Shown piece by piece: positions 38,201 to 49,448 of a stretch of 64,000 bases of DNA. Positions within the stretch are counted from its first letter, which is position 1. Every line of letters starts with the position of its first letter. Source of the DNA: Escarpia spicata (lineage: Eukaryota; Annelida; Polychaeta; Sabellida; Siboglinidae); contig OZ023214.1 of the NCBI GenBank assembly GCA_963995525.1, forward strand, positions 35,147,615-35,211,614. The letters run 5' to 3'. The translations under genes were made by a program, and so were the position numbers. Below the pieces are notes generated by a model, which was not told the DNA's origin, searched no databases, and worked only from the letters and a program-made list of their open reading frames with translations.

Positions 38201-38459
38201 TGTCGAGAGTGAGCACAGATGTCTTGCAGATTTTAGCCCACTCATCCCCCGATATAAGCGAAACTGCTGCTCCGGTATCTATCTCCATAGCCACTTCACT
38301 TCCCTCTATCTGGACATTGCAAATGTACGGTGGTATGGTGTGGGTGGCACTTGTGTGATACAGGCCAAGTGTGTATGTGTCTTTACATAACTTGTCATTG
38401 CGTTGCGAGTGTGTGTCATTTTCTACTAAGTGTGTCTGTTGAGCGTTTGCATTGCACAC
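35285..38459 (-). pseudogene. Gypsy 1 pol: protease, RT, RNase H, integrase (broken)
   Basis: Domains in order are: retropepsin with EIDTGAAVSLIS (about 38,270); RT with VRICGDYKVTIN, LDMSHAYQQV and VYLDDILV; RNase H with LSSDASPYGIG and QTDHKPLV; and integrase with an HHCC zinc region (THPGI..., CVKDCMTC) and DDE core residues in HIDYAGPF, VSDNGSCF and SNGLAERAV. The C-terminal tail ends RRSHRVVKPPDRLNL. Lesions seen are a ~4-base deletion near 37,560 in RT, an 8-base tandem duplication near 37,210 separating RT from RNase H, and a frameshift near 35,605 before the tail. Conserved residues are otherwise intact, consistent with a recently defective copy. Confidence 0.92.
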
Positions 38460-39311
38460 ATTAGCAAAGTGATTTAGCTTTTGTCACTTGTAGCATCTCC
38501 TGCCCCAAGCTTTGCACATTCGCCGATCGTCGTGTGGCGGTCCACCACAGCCTGAGCATGCTGGTGCTGCCCCCTTGTGACGTCTGTACCGCTGCTGACT
38601 ACTCACGACTGGTCGATCGTCTCGACGTGGCGTCCCTTGGCGATCAGGCGGAAAACGCTTTCTTGGTGGATTGCTATCTGTGTGTCGCCACCTGGCGACC
38701 AAAGCTGAAACCTCCACGTGAAGAGATGCGCCGCCCCTCGTCATTCGATACGGCGTGGACAGGCCTCGGTACGGTCGAAAGAGTTTCTCATGATTTTCGA
38801 CTGCTGTAGCGTAGCTTCCAGTGTGCGCCCGAACGTCAGTAACTTCTCTAGCGTGATTGTAGGTTCACTTAACTCCTTGTCACGCACTTTTTAAAATGGC
38901 ACATTTTTGGATGATTTGCGACTTCACTTCTCTGTCTTTCTCATGGAACTTACAGTTTTTGGCTAGTTGCTGCAATCGTGCATTGAATTGGTCCAGCGTC
39001 TCTGACGACGTCTGTTCAGCCTGTCGGAACTTGAATAGTTCATATTCTTCATTGCACTGCGGCCTGAAGTAAGCAGTGAGCTTCCGCTTGGTTTCTGCGA
39101 AATCATCATTTTCTGTCACCCCCACTGCTTCACCCAATTCAAACACTGCCTCACCAGCATAATGAAGCAACATCGCTCTCATTCTTGTATCGTTCTGAAT
39201 GTCTTTAGCCACCACAAAGTTCTCAAAGCGCCTCACCCAACGTTCCCAACGATGGCCTGCGCTGTCAGTCGGCTCCAGCGAAAAATGTGCGACGTCAGCG
39301 ACAGTTTCCAT
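38460..39311 (-). pseudogene. Gypsy 1 gag (broken)
   Basis: This is the capsid/nucleocapsid gene. It starts at ATG 39311-39309 (METVADVAHFSLEP) and has the retroviral-type gag core (RWVRRFENFV, QTSSETLDQFNARLQQLAKN). A frameshift in an A-run near 38,886 gives a stop at 38880, and the frame returns near 38,760. The nucleocapsid end carries two CCHC-type knuckles. In the second (CX2CX4HX4C) the second cysteine codon is replaced by TGA at 38484-38486, so gag stops inside the knuckle and is also cut off from pol. The copy cannot make a normal nucleocapsid. Confidence 0.85.
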
Positions 39312-39385
39312 TTTCACACAGAAATTAGACGTAGTCTAGTTCAAAGTAACTCGTAGAGTTGTCAGTTTACCTCGTCGCCAATTAA

Positions 39386-39533
39386 TGTCGTGTACTGGCC
39401 GTGGGCTGTGCGTACAGGACATTATAGAATGAACATTCTCGTAGAGAAAGTATGAACACGTTTATTGTGACACATTGAGATGTAAAAGAGGAAACGGGGC
39501 ATGGTAAACGGTTCCGCGATCAAGGATCTAACA
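39386..39533 (-). repeat. Gypsy 1, 5' LTR
   Basis: 148 bp, identical to the 3' LTR apart from the two indels. It holds the presumed promoter of the element. The primer-site candidate lies immediately inside, at 39383-39372. Confidence 0.95.
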
Positions 39534-39538
39534 AATAG

Positions 39539-40985
39539 GGAACAGACAACATCCCCGCAAGGTCAGTTCTCCTGTAATCGCTACCTCAACTAGGGTGCAG
39601 GCTGAGCGGGCCCCTCTGTTTGGCGATGTCTTCTTCTTCCTCTTGGTCCCTTGCGCGGTGGGTGCTACATCACTCGGTCTGTTCCGTCCTCGCGATGGTC
39701 CTTCTCCACCTATCACCATCTGTAATTGTCTCCCAGTCTGTTCCTCCCTGTCTTGTTGAGATATCGTTTGACAACACGGTGTTCCGCTTCTCCTTCTATC
39801 ATCCTCTTCTGCTGTCCGTGCTTTCTTATCAATCTGTCCTCATTCATCCTTTGATGTATTCAATTGATGTTACAGTACGTCGCAGTTTGCCTACATCACA
39901 ACCAAAAAATTGCGCGTGATCTCCGTCAAGCTTTGTCTTTGTCAACAATATTGATAACGGTTATATACGTGAATTACAATACTATTGCTGCGTGACATCT
40001 CATAAATCAGACATTCCCGCATACAGTTGTCGCTTTAAAAACTTTGCCTTATGTTTTTGTCAAACAAAAAGTCCGACCACGTGTTCAGCATTCATTTATT
40101 GATCGCTTGACGGAGTTTTTGTTAGGCAACCAGTCACATGATGGATAGGCTAATTGTACGTCATTTGTACGACATCGAACTTCAGTGGGTAAACGCATTT
40201 CTTACAAGTAAACCGCTAGGACTAAAAATGGGCCAAGTGGCCTTGAAGTCCTTTGGACTAATACATCTATATGTGACCCCGGCTGACCAAATGAGTGATA
40301 AGTCGGAAAAATTTTAACATTGCTTTTTTACATCCTTGTAAAGGTTTGGTAGGGTGCTTTACACGGTTTCCCAAAATATGACTGCTACAAAAATTGGCAA
40401 AGTTATGGAGCATTGAACATGGTAGGGATCAAAACGTGAAAATGAAGAAAACGGCTGTTGAAGTTTTACATTATATATGCAAATGGATTGCATGGAAATA
40501 TTACATGCACAACATTCAAATGTGGCACACAGTATGTAATATGTATGTTATGTTGCAATGATACACTGGAAGTACAAATGTGCTGCTACAAAGACTTATC
40601 AAGTTATGCCAGATTATGTCTTCATGTGTAAAACTAAGAGGACAGATTATTTGAGAGCAAAAGGTAAACTCATTGTTTGACACAGTTTAAAACCTACAGG
40701 CAACTGTCCAGTTTAACAGTGGCTTAATGCTGTCTGTTGACACAAGCTATTGCCAGTGACCAATTACACATTAGTCACAGATTCCATCAAACAATAGCAG
40801 GCAGAGAATCTTAGCTCCACAGCTGGGTGTAATACACAATCAGAGCCACCACTGATTCATGGTCAAGTAGATTAGCTCAATGCACTAAGACAATACACAA
40901 CACTGTGAGTGACAGTGTCCAGAGTGAGGCCTAAGCAATGTCCTCATTGCTGAATAGATCAATTAAACCTGCAAAGTGGGTGACA
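39539..40985. other. Unassigned sequence right of Gypsy 1
   Basis: No gene seen. The stretch turns AT-rich after about 40,000. Parts near 40,780-40,985 could be the leading portion of the LINE fragment that follows, but no protein match is visible there. Confidence 0.35.
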
Positions 40986-41385
40986 TTCTGCACAAGTGTT
41001 CATTAATCCTTAGTGATTGTTCAGAACACCAGACTGACCCCATACCTAAACAAAGCGAATGTAATAGGTGAAGAACAGGCAATAGGGGTATTGGTTGAAT
41101 TGTATTTGTCTCGACGCAAAAGGCTTTATTGTGCCTTCATCGATTCTAAGAAAGCATTTGATTTAGTAGACCGGTCCTCCCTGTGGTCTAAGATAATTTC
41201 ATGCGGTATTAATGGTATTGTGTTGAAAGTTGTATACAACATATACACAAATGCTAAATCATGTATAAATCAGGGCCAGGCTGTGTCAGCCTTCTTCTCA
41301 TGTGATGTATAGCAAGTATGGCAAGGAGAAAACTTGTGTCCTTTGTTATTTGCTATTTACCTGAATAATTTTGAACACTGTTAGT
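40986..41385 (+). pseudogene. RT fragment of a second LINE family
   Basis: The fragment encodes the middle of a reverse transcriptase. RLTPYLNKANVIGEEQA is followed by LYCAFIDSKKAFDLVDRSSL (motif A aspartate), GINGIVLKVVYNIY, and, after a stop at 41310, a piece reading NLCPLLFAIYLNNFEH. This wording matches the RTs of a LINE group abundant in molluscs and is clearly different from the other LINEs here. Compared with that group, about 18 residues between EEQA and the LYLSRRKRL segment are missing, and the YADD region is absent. Confidence 0.8.
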
Positions 41386-41750
41386 CACAATTATAACGGA
41401 CTTGACATGGCAGCTGGTTAAATTTACAACAACCTTAGTGATGATAATGTAGAAAATGTATGTTCTATATTATGAATCTGTAATTATTAGTCTATATTGA
41501 TACATATATGTTTGTCACCTACAGGTTTCAAATACAGATTTCTTTGCTTCATCTACAGAAGCATCAATAGATAGTATTAAGGTACAAAAGGAATATGTAT
41601 TGACCTCGGGAGTAAACGCGCCCTTAGTTTCCTCTGAACGCATCTTGGGTGCAGTTGAAAATCTACCCAACCATGTGTGATCGTGTCATTTGTGTGTTGC
41701 CAAATGCTACCGTTTTCAACAGGGTACATGTAAAGTAAAAAGGTAAAAGT
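41386..41750. other. Unassigned AT-rich sequence
   Basis: Nothing recognisable apart from short AGTAAAGTAAAGG-type simple sequence at 41,730-41,760 adjoining the SINE tail. Confidence 0.35.
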
Positions 41751-41875
41751 AAAGTAAAGGTAAGTTCTTATATAGCGCAGTATCCAGTCATCAGGACTGC
41801 TCAAAGCGCTTTACACTTTACTCCCTGGCAGACCTGTTCCATCGAACACCATCTCGACTTCTCTGGGAATGTGGA
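41751..41875 (-). mobile_element. SINE 3' tail fragment
   Basis: Minus strand: the tail contains TAAAGCGCTTTGAGCAGTCC and ends TGCGCTATATAAGAACTTACC-like at the left edge. The paired AAGCGCTTTGAG...GCGCTATATAAG blocks are the classic 3' signature shared by many SINEs and L2/CR1-like LINEs. The tRNA head is missing. Same family as 28,983-29,206. Confidence 0.8.
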
Positions 41876-41960
41876 ATGAGTTTCCCAACATTATCAGTAA
41901 TAACAAACAACAAGTTATATCAAAATAACCTTCATCAAGAACATGGTGTAGTTTTCTTAG

Positions 41961-43752
41961 TGTAGCGGAGGATTTACCATGAAGACAAACAACACGGTTA
42001 AATGATGACTATCATTTATTATAAATCTAAAATACAAAATAAAACCTGCAACATAATAACACATAATTACTACAAGTGCAACAATGGATACAAAGTCAAA
42101 GGATCAGTCAACAACAGCGCTAAACATAATATTCCTTGCATAACATTGATACAGTTAAATGGCATATGGATCATCTCAGATACCAAATAGCAGGTTAACA
42201 CCTGTGATATTTGTAACTAGATATCCAAACGGGCGGACTTACTATCAATAACACACATAGGTCTATATTAGTTTAAACACTGTGTTCCCAAATAAAGAAA
42301 TACATTCAAATGCATCCTAAGTATCATTAACACAGTATCAAATCAGTGTAAAATGTCCATAAAGTATACACTCGGTTGTAATACTTCTACAATTAAACGC
42401 ATGTATATGAGACACTCCTCTATGCATAATAAAGCATTGGTAGGTATACATGACCATTATTATCATGTAACGGTTCATCATCCACATAGAATACGAGTCC
42501 ATTAATCAATACTAAACGCACGTCTAACTGCATTGTCTCTAATTCCGTAAAACAGTTGTATATTACTGTCAGACTAATTGTTTCTAACCAATTAGTAATA
42601 CACCATGACATTGAAGGTAACAATGCTCACCCCAACTGGGAACTGCAGTCTAACACAGCGCCTGAGCACTGCTCAGTGCAATCACACCCTGCACTGTCTG
42701 TAAATAAACAAGCAAGTGAAATATAATACTGCACAGCATTGCACCAAATAACAAGATTCCTTAAAATGCACTAAAATAGTATAATTCTACTGTGAAAACA
42801 CCTGCTAAGTGTCACATATATAAGGTTGACTTTTTATAGATTTGCAAGTAAGTGTAATTGCTAACAACAATTATAAATCAACGTATTGCTTAAAGCATTG
42901 ATTAAGCACTCTTCTGCTAACCTATCCTATCAATATATAAATTACCCACTACACTGGGCGTTAATAGCCCTTCATTAGAGACTACCCTACTAAACTCAAT
43001 GGGCAGTCCATCTATCCACTGACAGTCAACATGCTGTCCCTACTCCCTATATACACCTAATATAATGATACCCGACACCGCTGGAGACACATCACACAGC
43101 CTACTGTGCCAACATCTCGGCAGGGAACATATCAACACAATGATCTCCTATTGAGTATTAAAGAATCACGCTAATTACTAGATTAGGAACCATGCAATTG
43201 TGTAGATGGTGCTTCCTTATCCCAAACAGTGGAATTTAACCTGTGTATACCATAATACAAACAGCTGTAAGTGCTGGGGGAATTCCGCCCACATTGTCAA
43301 CACAGACCAATTAACTGACCTTCCCACAGGGAACTTAAAAGTCACATTAACAGCAAGTATTGGGAGATAATTACATAAATCTGCTGTTAGTTAAATCCTG
43401 GTGCAATCCACTCACATTTAATCACCTTACATCTTGATTTGTGTTGTTCCTTCTGTCAAAACACGAAACCTCGTGGGAAAACACTGGAGCGCTACGTCTG
43501 TCCAGCTTCTCTCGGAAACTATGTGATGGCGTCTCTTACATAACCCTGGCTTAGTGACCGGGGTATGACCCTCACTTGGTGATTGCTGGGGAAGCTGACT
43601 TACAGGCTTTTCCAGGCCATATATGTTACACTGGTGAAATGGGGTCTACAGACTTAACACATAAAAAGTAATGAGAACAAAAAGAGTATTAGGAGTTTTG
43701 GAATAATGGAAGTAAATAATTAACTAACTCGTCAGTAACCCTGCCGGTTACA
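41961..43752 (-). repeat. Long-LTR element, left (3') LTR
   Basis: 1,792 bp, from TGTAGCGGAGGATTTACC to CCTGCCGGTTACA on the plus strand. It contains two blocks (about 42,050-42,627 and 42,703-43,435) absent from the right copy. Confidence 0.85.
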
Positions 43753-43763
43753 TACCCCTCTGA

Positions 43764-44373
43764 TTAAATAGTTGCTATATCACGAGCAACTGAACAATCC
43801 GAACCCAGGGTTGGAATAGTTATATAAGTTGATCCTATTTTGCCAAACGTTCCCATGCTGTTTATAGGCTCAGTCGTTCTGAAAACCTCGGCATCTACCA
43901 CAAAAAGTTCCATGTCCTTGAAAACCTTAACCATAACGGTTAGTTCACACGCCCTGCCAAGATAGAGCACTGACAGCCCATTTAAAGCGGTGATGGACAT
44001 CCATCCTGCGACGTCCTTCATCGCATGCCCTCGTGGCAGCAGGTGATTCCTGAAGACTAAATCGGAGACGGTGGCCATTCCGCCTCGTGACTAACAACAC
44101 CCCACCTCCGCCTCTAACACGGGACATTTTCCAATGAACTTCTCCATTACTGCTTCCAATGGCTCAGGCCAAATCATGCTGCATGTCGACTTCCTGAGCC
44201 AGCCACACTGACTCTTGACGAAACCTTTTCCTGCTCTGCCTCTGTGTCTGGGACTGCTCCAACTGCAGTCGCAGCACTTCCAGTTGCTCCTTCAAATCAT
44301 CCATGACTACAGGCACAGTAACAGTCGCTGGCAACCACAAGAACAATAACTTTAAAGTTAGATTTCCGACCAA
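43764..44373 (-). pseudogene. Gag/protease remnant of the long-LTR element
   Basis: Two open stretches are visible. The upstream one (44164-44373) contains a coiled coil beginning MDDLKEQLEVLRLQLEQSQ, as often found at the N-terminus of Gypsy gag. The downstream one (43764-44078) reads TVSDLVFRNHLLPRG...WMSITALNGLSVLYLGRACEL. This matches the second half of Gypsy retropepsins, where an (A)ANGL...YLG motif follows the active site. The active-site DTG itself, RT, RNase H and integrase are missing. Confidence 0.6.
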
Positions 44374-44521
44374 TGAGCGTGTGACGTGATAGTTATAAAT
44401 ATGACCACCAAGCCAAAGTCAGGACTATCCCAGAACTAAGTCAGACTTATACTGACAAAGACTGCAGATCCATTCGACAGACTAAGTCCAGGGGTTAACT
44501 GATAACATGTACGTACACTAC

Positions 44522-44698
44522 TGTAGTCATTCTGACATATAAAGACGACAAGACAACTTAGTAGAACCACAAAATCATGTATTCAATTCGAGCCATTCTG
44601 ACAGACAAGATGGAGTCATTCACATGTCATGTTTTGTTAATATCGTATGTGCGAGTTACTCGCTAGATGGCATACTGTCTTAGGTAGCGCTCATTACA
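44522..44698 (-). repeat. Gypsy 2, 3' LTR
   Basis: 177 bp. Minus strand TGTAATGAGCGCTACC...GACTACA. Nearly identical to the 5' copy. Confidence 0.95.
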
Positions 44699-44800
44699 TC
44701 TCCCCTTGCAATTAAGCAATTACAACAGATTAAAGTAAACGGCCTGTCTCAGGCACAACAACAATGCCAACCGCTGGTGGTATTATTATGACCACACTAA

Positions 44801-47458
44801 CTAACACATTTCGATCAAGCGATCAGGCTTTTGGCCACGCCCGCGTCTCGCGGATCTGCTCAAGCCTGGGCTCTGAGGTACCGGAGTGGAACTCGACGGC
44901 AGCTCAGGCGGGTTGGATACAACACCCGGCTCAAGTGGCACGTCGACGGGCACAGGTGGGATCGGCTGGTTTGGCGGATCACCCTCACCCGTGGCCTGCA
45001 GGTGGCCTCGGTTGCGACGGTACACAGCACCTGATGACGTCTCAACCATGCACGACCGAGGCGTGTCGGCGGGAGTCGTCACCACGCCTTTCTCCGCCCA
45101 GTCGGCCTGTTGAGGAGTTTTCACCCTCACCTCGTCACCTGGCGACAAGGACGGTAACGAGCGCACACCGTGTCGACGATTGTAGTGGTGCGCGTACGAG
45201 CGTTTCGCACGCTCGTCGTGGTTGCGAACTTCCTCGTCACTGGACCGACACGGCTGAAGGGCTGACGGTGGCGTTGGCAGGTTCGTTTTGACATGTCTGC
45301 CAATCAGGAGTTGGTTAGGGCTATGACGAGTGGCGGCCATGACCGTGTCACGGTAGATTAACAAAGCTATCCACGGTTCACGTTGCCGAAGGATGCCCTT
45401 GGCCGACCTTACAGCCTGATCCGCTTCCCCGTTGCTATTTGGGAGAAACGGACTCGACGTCGTGTGAGTGATGGCGTGTTCTTCCGTGAACGACTTAAAC
45501 TCGGACGACACAAATTGCGGACCGTTGTCCGACACAATTTCGTCCGGAAGTCCGAACCGCGCAAAGACGTCCTTCATCTTCGCTAAGCAGGCCGCTGTTG
45601 TGGTACTCCGCACGTGAAGTACCTCAATCCACCTTGTGTAGTAATCTACCATGACGAGGTAGTTCTGACCTTGGTGGAGACACAGGTCGATCGCCACCTT
45701 CCCGAAAGGTCGCGAGGGAAGTGGTGTCGTCATTAACGGCTCTTTCTGCTGACTAGGCCTGTACGTCTGGCAATGCTCACAGGCCCCCACTACGCGTTTG
45801 ACGTCTCGCGTGATCTCCGGCCACCAAACCGACACCCTGACTCGCTCAAGACATTTCGTAACGCCCTGATGACCTCTATGGATCCTATCTAGCATGTCAG
45901 CTCGCATGCTGGCAGGTACGACGATTCTGCCTTCATACATCAGTAGGGCATTTGACGTTGACAAGAGGTTTCTGACATTGAAGAGAAGTTTCAGGTTGTC
46001 AGGAACGTCCTGTTCATAGCGGGGCCACCCTGCTATGGTGTAGTGAATGGCGGCTTGAAGCGTTGAGTCATCACTCGTAGACGACTGCAGCTCGCTTCTC
46101 CTCCCGGGTGACACCGGAAGGTTCGACACAACGAGGTCAACATGAGCCTTCACGTCGTCCTCCGTTGAAGAACGATGCATCTGCGGAGCGAGCGGACTCC
46201 GCGAGAGTGCGTCTGATATGACAAGGCTCTTCCCAGGCGAATATTCCGCCTTAGCGTTATAGCGCATCAGTCGCATGAGAAGTCGTTGACATCTGAGTGG
46301 CGTGTTGTCAAGATCTTTATTGTTGATGAGGGGTACAAGCGGTTTGTGGTCTGTGAGTAATTTGAATTGACCCAGACCGCACAAGAACCGATCAAATTTC
46401 TCGCACGACCACATCCCCGCCAAACACTCCTTTTCGATCAGGGCGTATCTCTGCTCAGCCGGAGTGAGGGATCTGGAGCAGAATGCGACCGGCTTTCCTT
46501 CCTGCATGATCACTCCCCCGAGACCGTACGAACTGGCGTCTGCGCTCACTACGGTCGGCTTCGTTACGTCGTAATAGGCGAGCACTGGCGTTGACGACAT
46601 CAGCTGCTTCAGCTTGTTGAACGCATTCTCCTGGTCGAGACCCCATGCCCAGACCGCATCTCCTTTGAGCAGATCATTCAACGGACGAGTGGCGACATGC
46701 AAGTCCGGTAAGTACGCACCCAAGTAATGGACCATACCGAGAATCTGCCTCAGAAGTGGCACATACGTCGGACGAGGCAATTTCGTTATGGCCTCGACCT
46801 TTTCGTGGTCTGCTACGACGCCGTCTGTAATTTCCTTTTGACCATAGTGACACTTATCCTCGTTTAGCTTTAGGCCTGCTGCCCGAAGCACTTTAAGGAC
46901 TTCCGCGAGGCGCGTCTCGTGCTCTGCATGTATCTGCATGTATGCTATTGTGCCCTCGAGCCCCGCGAGGATTTCGACCATCTTCCTCATGAAGATCTCC
47001 GGGGCAGAGGTAATCCCGAAGGGCAGTCGCTTGTAGCAGTAACGACCGAAGGGCGTTATGAACGTCGTCAGCTCTTGGATTGACGACTCAAGAGGGATTT
47101 GGTAGAAACCGCTCTCGGCGTCCAATGACGAGAACACCGTAGCGCCCGACAAACGCGACGTCACGTCCTCCAGGGTGGATAGGATGTACCTCTCCCTACG
47201 CACATGCTAGTTGAGCTTTTTCAAATCGACGCACAGTCGGACCTTCCCCGACTTTTTTACGACAGGCACCATGGGAGCACACCACGGCGTTGGCTTTGTG
47301 ATAGCCTCAATAACCCCTGCAGATAACAGACGGTCCAATTCCTCCTTGACCTTGGGGAGAATTGGGATAGGCACTCTGCGGGCACTCTGCGGACTGTGAG
47401 GGCTGGTGGCTACGCGTCTTCCTTCAGGATGATCCTCACCGGCTCTGTTTTCAGACAA
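44801..47458 (-). pseudogene. Gypsy 2 pol: RT (catalytic motif deleted), RNase H, integrase
   Basis: RT starts in 47207-47458 (VPVVKKSGKVRLCVDLKKLN). A TAG at 47206-47204 interrupts it, and an 800-codon frame continues to 44801. RT motif A is present (FSSLDAESGFYQIPLE). Where the YxDD box should be, the frame reads AYMQIHAEHET at a 10-base direct repeat (46924-46943), so about seven residues including both aspartates are gone in frame. About eight more are missing in frame near 46,840 (GQKEITDGVVAD). RNase H (VSADASSYGLGG, LTDHKPLVPL) and integrase (HRGHQGV, C..C, then IDLCLH, VSDNGPQF, NSNGEADQAV) follow. RT cannot be active. Confidence 0.92.
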
Positions 47459-48069
47459 CCGACGCCGTCTGTAATAGCGTCTAGTTTTCTGACGAGACTC
47501 ATTCGCGAAGCAACCCCACGACTCAGCAGGTTCTCCACGTCATTTGCGACAACGATGACACGAAAGTGATAGGTGGTGCCTTTGACCTCTGTGCTGGTAA
47601 TGAACTGCCCGTGACAGTCCAATGGATCACCTGGACTGTTGAGGTTTGCACTGATCGCCTTGAGAGGCGGTCGCGGCCTCAGCATGACGTAGTTCGCGTG
47701 CGACATCACCGTAACGTCGGCACCCGTGTCGATTTTAAAGGTCACAGGACGACCTTTGAGGTCGAGGTCAACCTTCCACGCAGGACTGCTGTCATCGCAA
47801 CTGACCGACCCGCAGAAGTACTCCTCGTCCGGCTGCACTTTCACCTCGCGAATGAATGACGACTTGGCGCGACACATCTTCTCGAAGTGACCTGTCTTGC
47901 GACACCGATTGCACGTTTTCCCCTTAGCAGGACATGCGTCGGGGCCCGGCGAGTGATACACATAGCCACATTGGCCACATGGCGTTTTCGCGACGACTTC
48001 CTCTCTCGCGCCTCTCTGACTGTGGCGCTGATGACGACTAGCTTGCTGTTTACGCTCTTTTTTATACAA
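47410..48069 (-). pseudogene. Gypsy 2 nucleocapsid zinc knuckles and protease
   Basis: Begins within a few bases of the gag stop in the +1 frame, with no ATG of its own. It has two knuckles: CGQCGYVYHSPGPDAC, then the classic CX2CX4HX4C CNRCRKTGHFEKMC. A retropepsin active site VTFKIDTGADVTVMS follows about 70 residues later. It overlaps the next frame (47207-47458) by 49 bases, implying a further frameshift before RT. Confidence 0.8.
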
Positions 48070-48631
48070 AGTTCACGTTTGACATCGGCACAGTGTTCTG
48101 ACTTTTGACTAACTCACTGTGTCTCGCGCTGTCGACTGCTTTCTCCAACGTCAGATCGTCTTGCTCCAACTGAAGTTTCTGCGACATTTCTTTGTCGAGC
48201 ATGCCGCTTATGAGTCGATCGCGCACGTTCTCTTCTTCTTTTTGATAGAACCGACAGTGAGCCGCGAGGTCATGCAAACAACGCACAAACGCTTCAATTG
48301 ACTCACCCTGTTGCTGAGAACGTTGGTAGAAAATTGCACGCTCATGTATTGTGTTTCTCTTTGGCACGAAATATTCGTCGAACTTTTGCATCACTGTGAC
48401 AAAGTCATTTCGAGGGTCTGTGGCGCCCTCTGACGGCTCCGCAAACTTGAACGATTTGAAAATGTTCTCGGCTTGTCTGCCCATGGCGTATATGAGCGAC
48501 GCAACTTGCACCTCTGGATCGTCTTTATGCAGTGACGTTGCGATCCTGAACCGCATAAACCGCTCTTTCCATTCCGGCCATTTGGACGGGGCGTCGAATG
48601 ACATCGACACTGGCGGGTTAAATTTCGGCAT
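48062..48631 (-). pseudogene. Gypsy 2 gag
   Basis: 189 codons from ATG 48631 (MPKFNPPVSMSFDAPSKWPE). It has the gag-core features FVTVMQKFDEYFVPKRN, ERAIFYQRSQQQGESIEAFV and LRDRLISGM-like helices. It ends at TAA just past a TTTGTATAAAAAAGAG stretch. The zinc-knuckle region continues in the +1 frame, so either a frameshift mutation in the A-run or a programmed shift separates capsid from nucleocapsid. A mutation is more likely, because the knuckles normally belong to the same gag. Confidence 0.8.
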
Positions 48632-48749
48632 TTTATTTTCCGTTCATATTTACTGACTGACCGTACAAATTCGCTGATCGTTCGAATTCACCGACTGACC
48701 GTTGACGACGGACTGTCGACTGGCAAGGTTTACTAACCCGCAGCCACCA

Positions 48750-48926
48750 TGTGGTGATTCTGACATATAAAGACGACAAGACAACTTAGTAGAACCACAA
48801 AATCATGTATTCAATTCGAGCCATTCTGACAGACAAGATGGAGTCATTCACATGTCATGTTTTGTTCATATCGTATGTGCGAGTTACTCGCTAGATGGCA
48901 TACTGTCTTAGGTAGCGCTCATTACA
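48750..48926 (-). repeat. Gypsy 2, 5' LTR
   Basis: 177 bp. Minus strand TGTAATGAGC...ATCACCACA. Differs from the 3' copy at two bases near the inner end and one in the middle (GTTTTGTTCATATCG against GTTTTGTTAATATCG). Confidence 0.95.
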
Positions 48927-48931
48927 ACTAC

Positions 48932-49448
48932 CTACTAGAAGACCACGCCCTGTCCCCTTCAAACCAGCTCTAAAGTGATACAAACATTAACAAGTTCCCT
49001 GCATGATCACATGCAACATACGACCTGTGGAATGTCACAAAACTGAAAGCAAACATTACACATAATAATTCAGAGAACATGGCATACACCATTGCAAGGA
49101 TACACCTGCTGAAAGAAAAAACATTAGATATCGTTAGTGTCGTAACAATGTTCATCTGCATCACGCATGTAGAAACGGGTCCTAGCCATCTAGACACCAA
49201 CAAGCAGAAGTTCGTCGTCGCGGAATTCGTCGTACGCGAATGTTCCCTCACAACGATATGTTATCGAAGTTTTGCCATCAGATCTGACATCATAGCGTGC
49301 AGTGCCTTGCTGTCGGATACACGAGTCTCAGCTGATAGGTCGGACGGATTCGGACATGGACTGCAGATATCATATCTACCGCCTCCTTGCGACGTTCGTC
49401 CCAGCTGGGGTTTAATCGGTCGTCTTCATCCCACTTCTGAAAAAAATT
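48932..49448 (-). other. Interior of the long-LTR element, 5' side
   Basis: Untranslated-leader-like sequence between the tRNA-Leu-type primer site (49428-49440) and the Gypsy 2 insertion point. No convincing protein. Confidence 0.6.

Larger units (their letters stand above)
34907..39533 (-). mobile_element. Gypsy-type LTR retrotransposon 1 (complete structure, broken ORFs)
   Basis: The element is transcribed on the minus strand. LTRs at 34907-35061 (155 bp) and 39386-39533 (148 bp) start and end TG...CA and are flanked by the 5-bp duplication AATAG (34902-34906, 39534-39538). Next to the 5' LTR (right end) is a primer-site candidate, TTGGCGACGAGG. Before the 3' LTR is a polypurine tract, AAAGGGGGAGGAA. 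Gene order is gag, protease, RT, RNase H, integrase, which defines Ty3/Gypsy. The LTRs differ by one 1-base and one 6-base indel and no substitution that I could see, so insertion is recent. Confidence 0.95.
44522..48926 (-). mobile_element. Gypsy-type LTR retrotransposon 2, nested in the long-LTR element
   Basis: LTRs at 44522-44698 and 48750-48926 (both 177 bp, about three differences) are flanked by the 5-bp duplication ACTAC (44517-44521 and 48927-48931). On the minus strand the 5' LTR is followed by a TGG-starting primer site (TGGTGGCTGCGGGTTAG, from 48749). The 3' LTR is preceded by AAGGGGAGA. Gene order gag-protease-RT-RNase H-integrase marks it as Ty3/Gypsy. It differs from Gypsy 1 in LTR, primer site and protein sequence, so it is a separate family. 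Confidence 0.95.

Noticed and set aside
44764..45291. 175-codon plus-strand frame
   Set aside because: It is antisense to the Gypsy 2 integrase/tail coding region.
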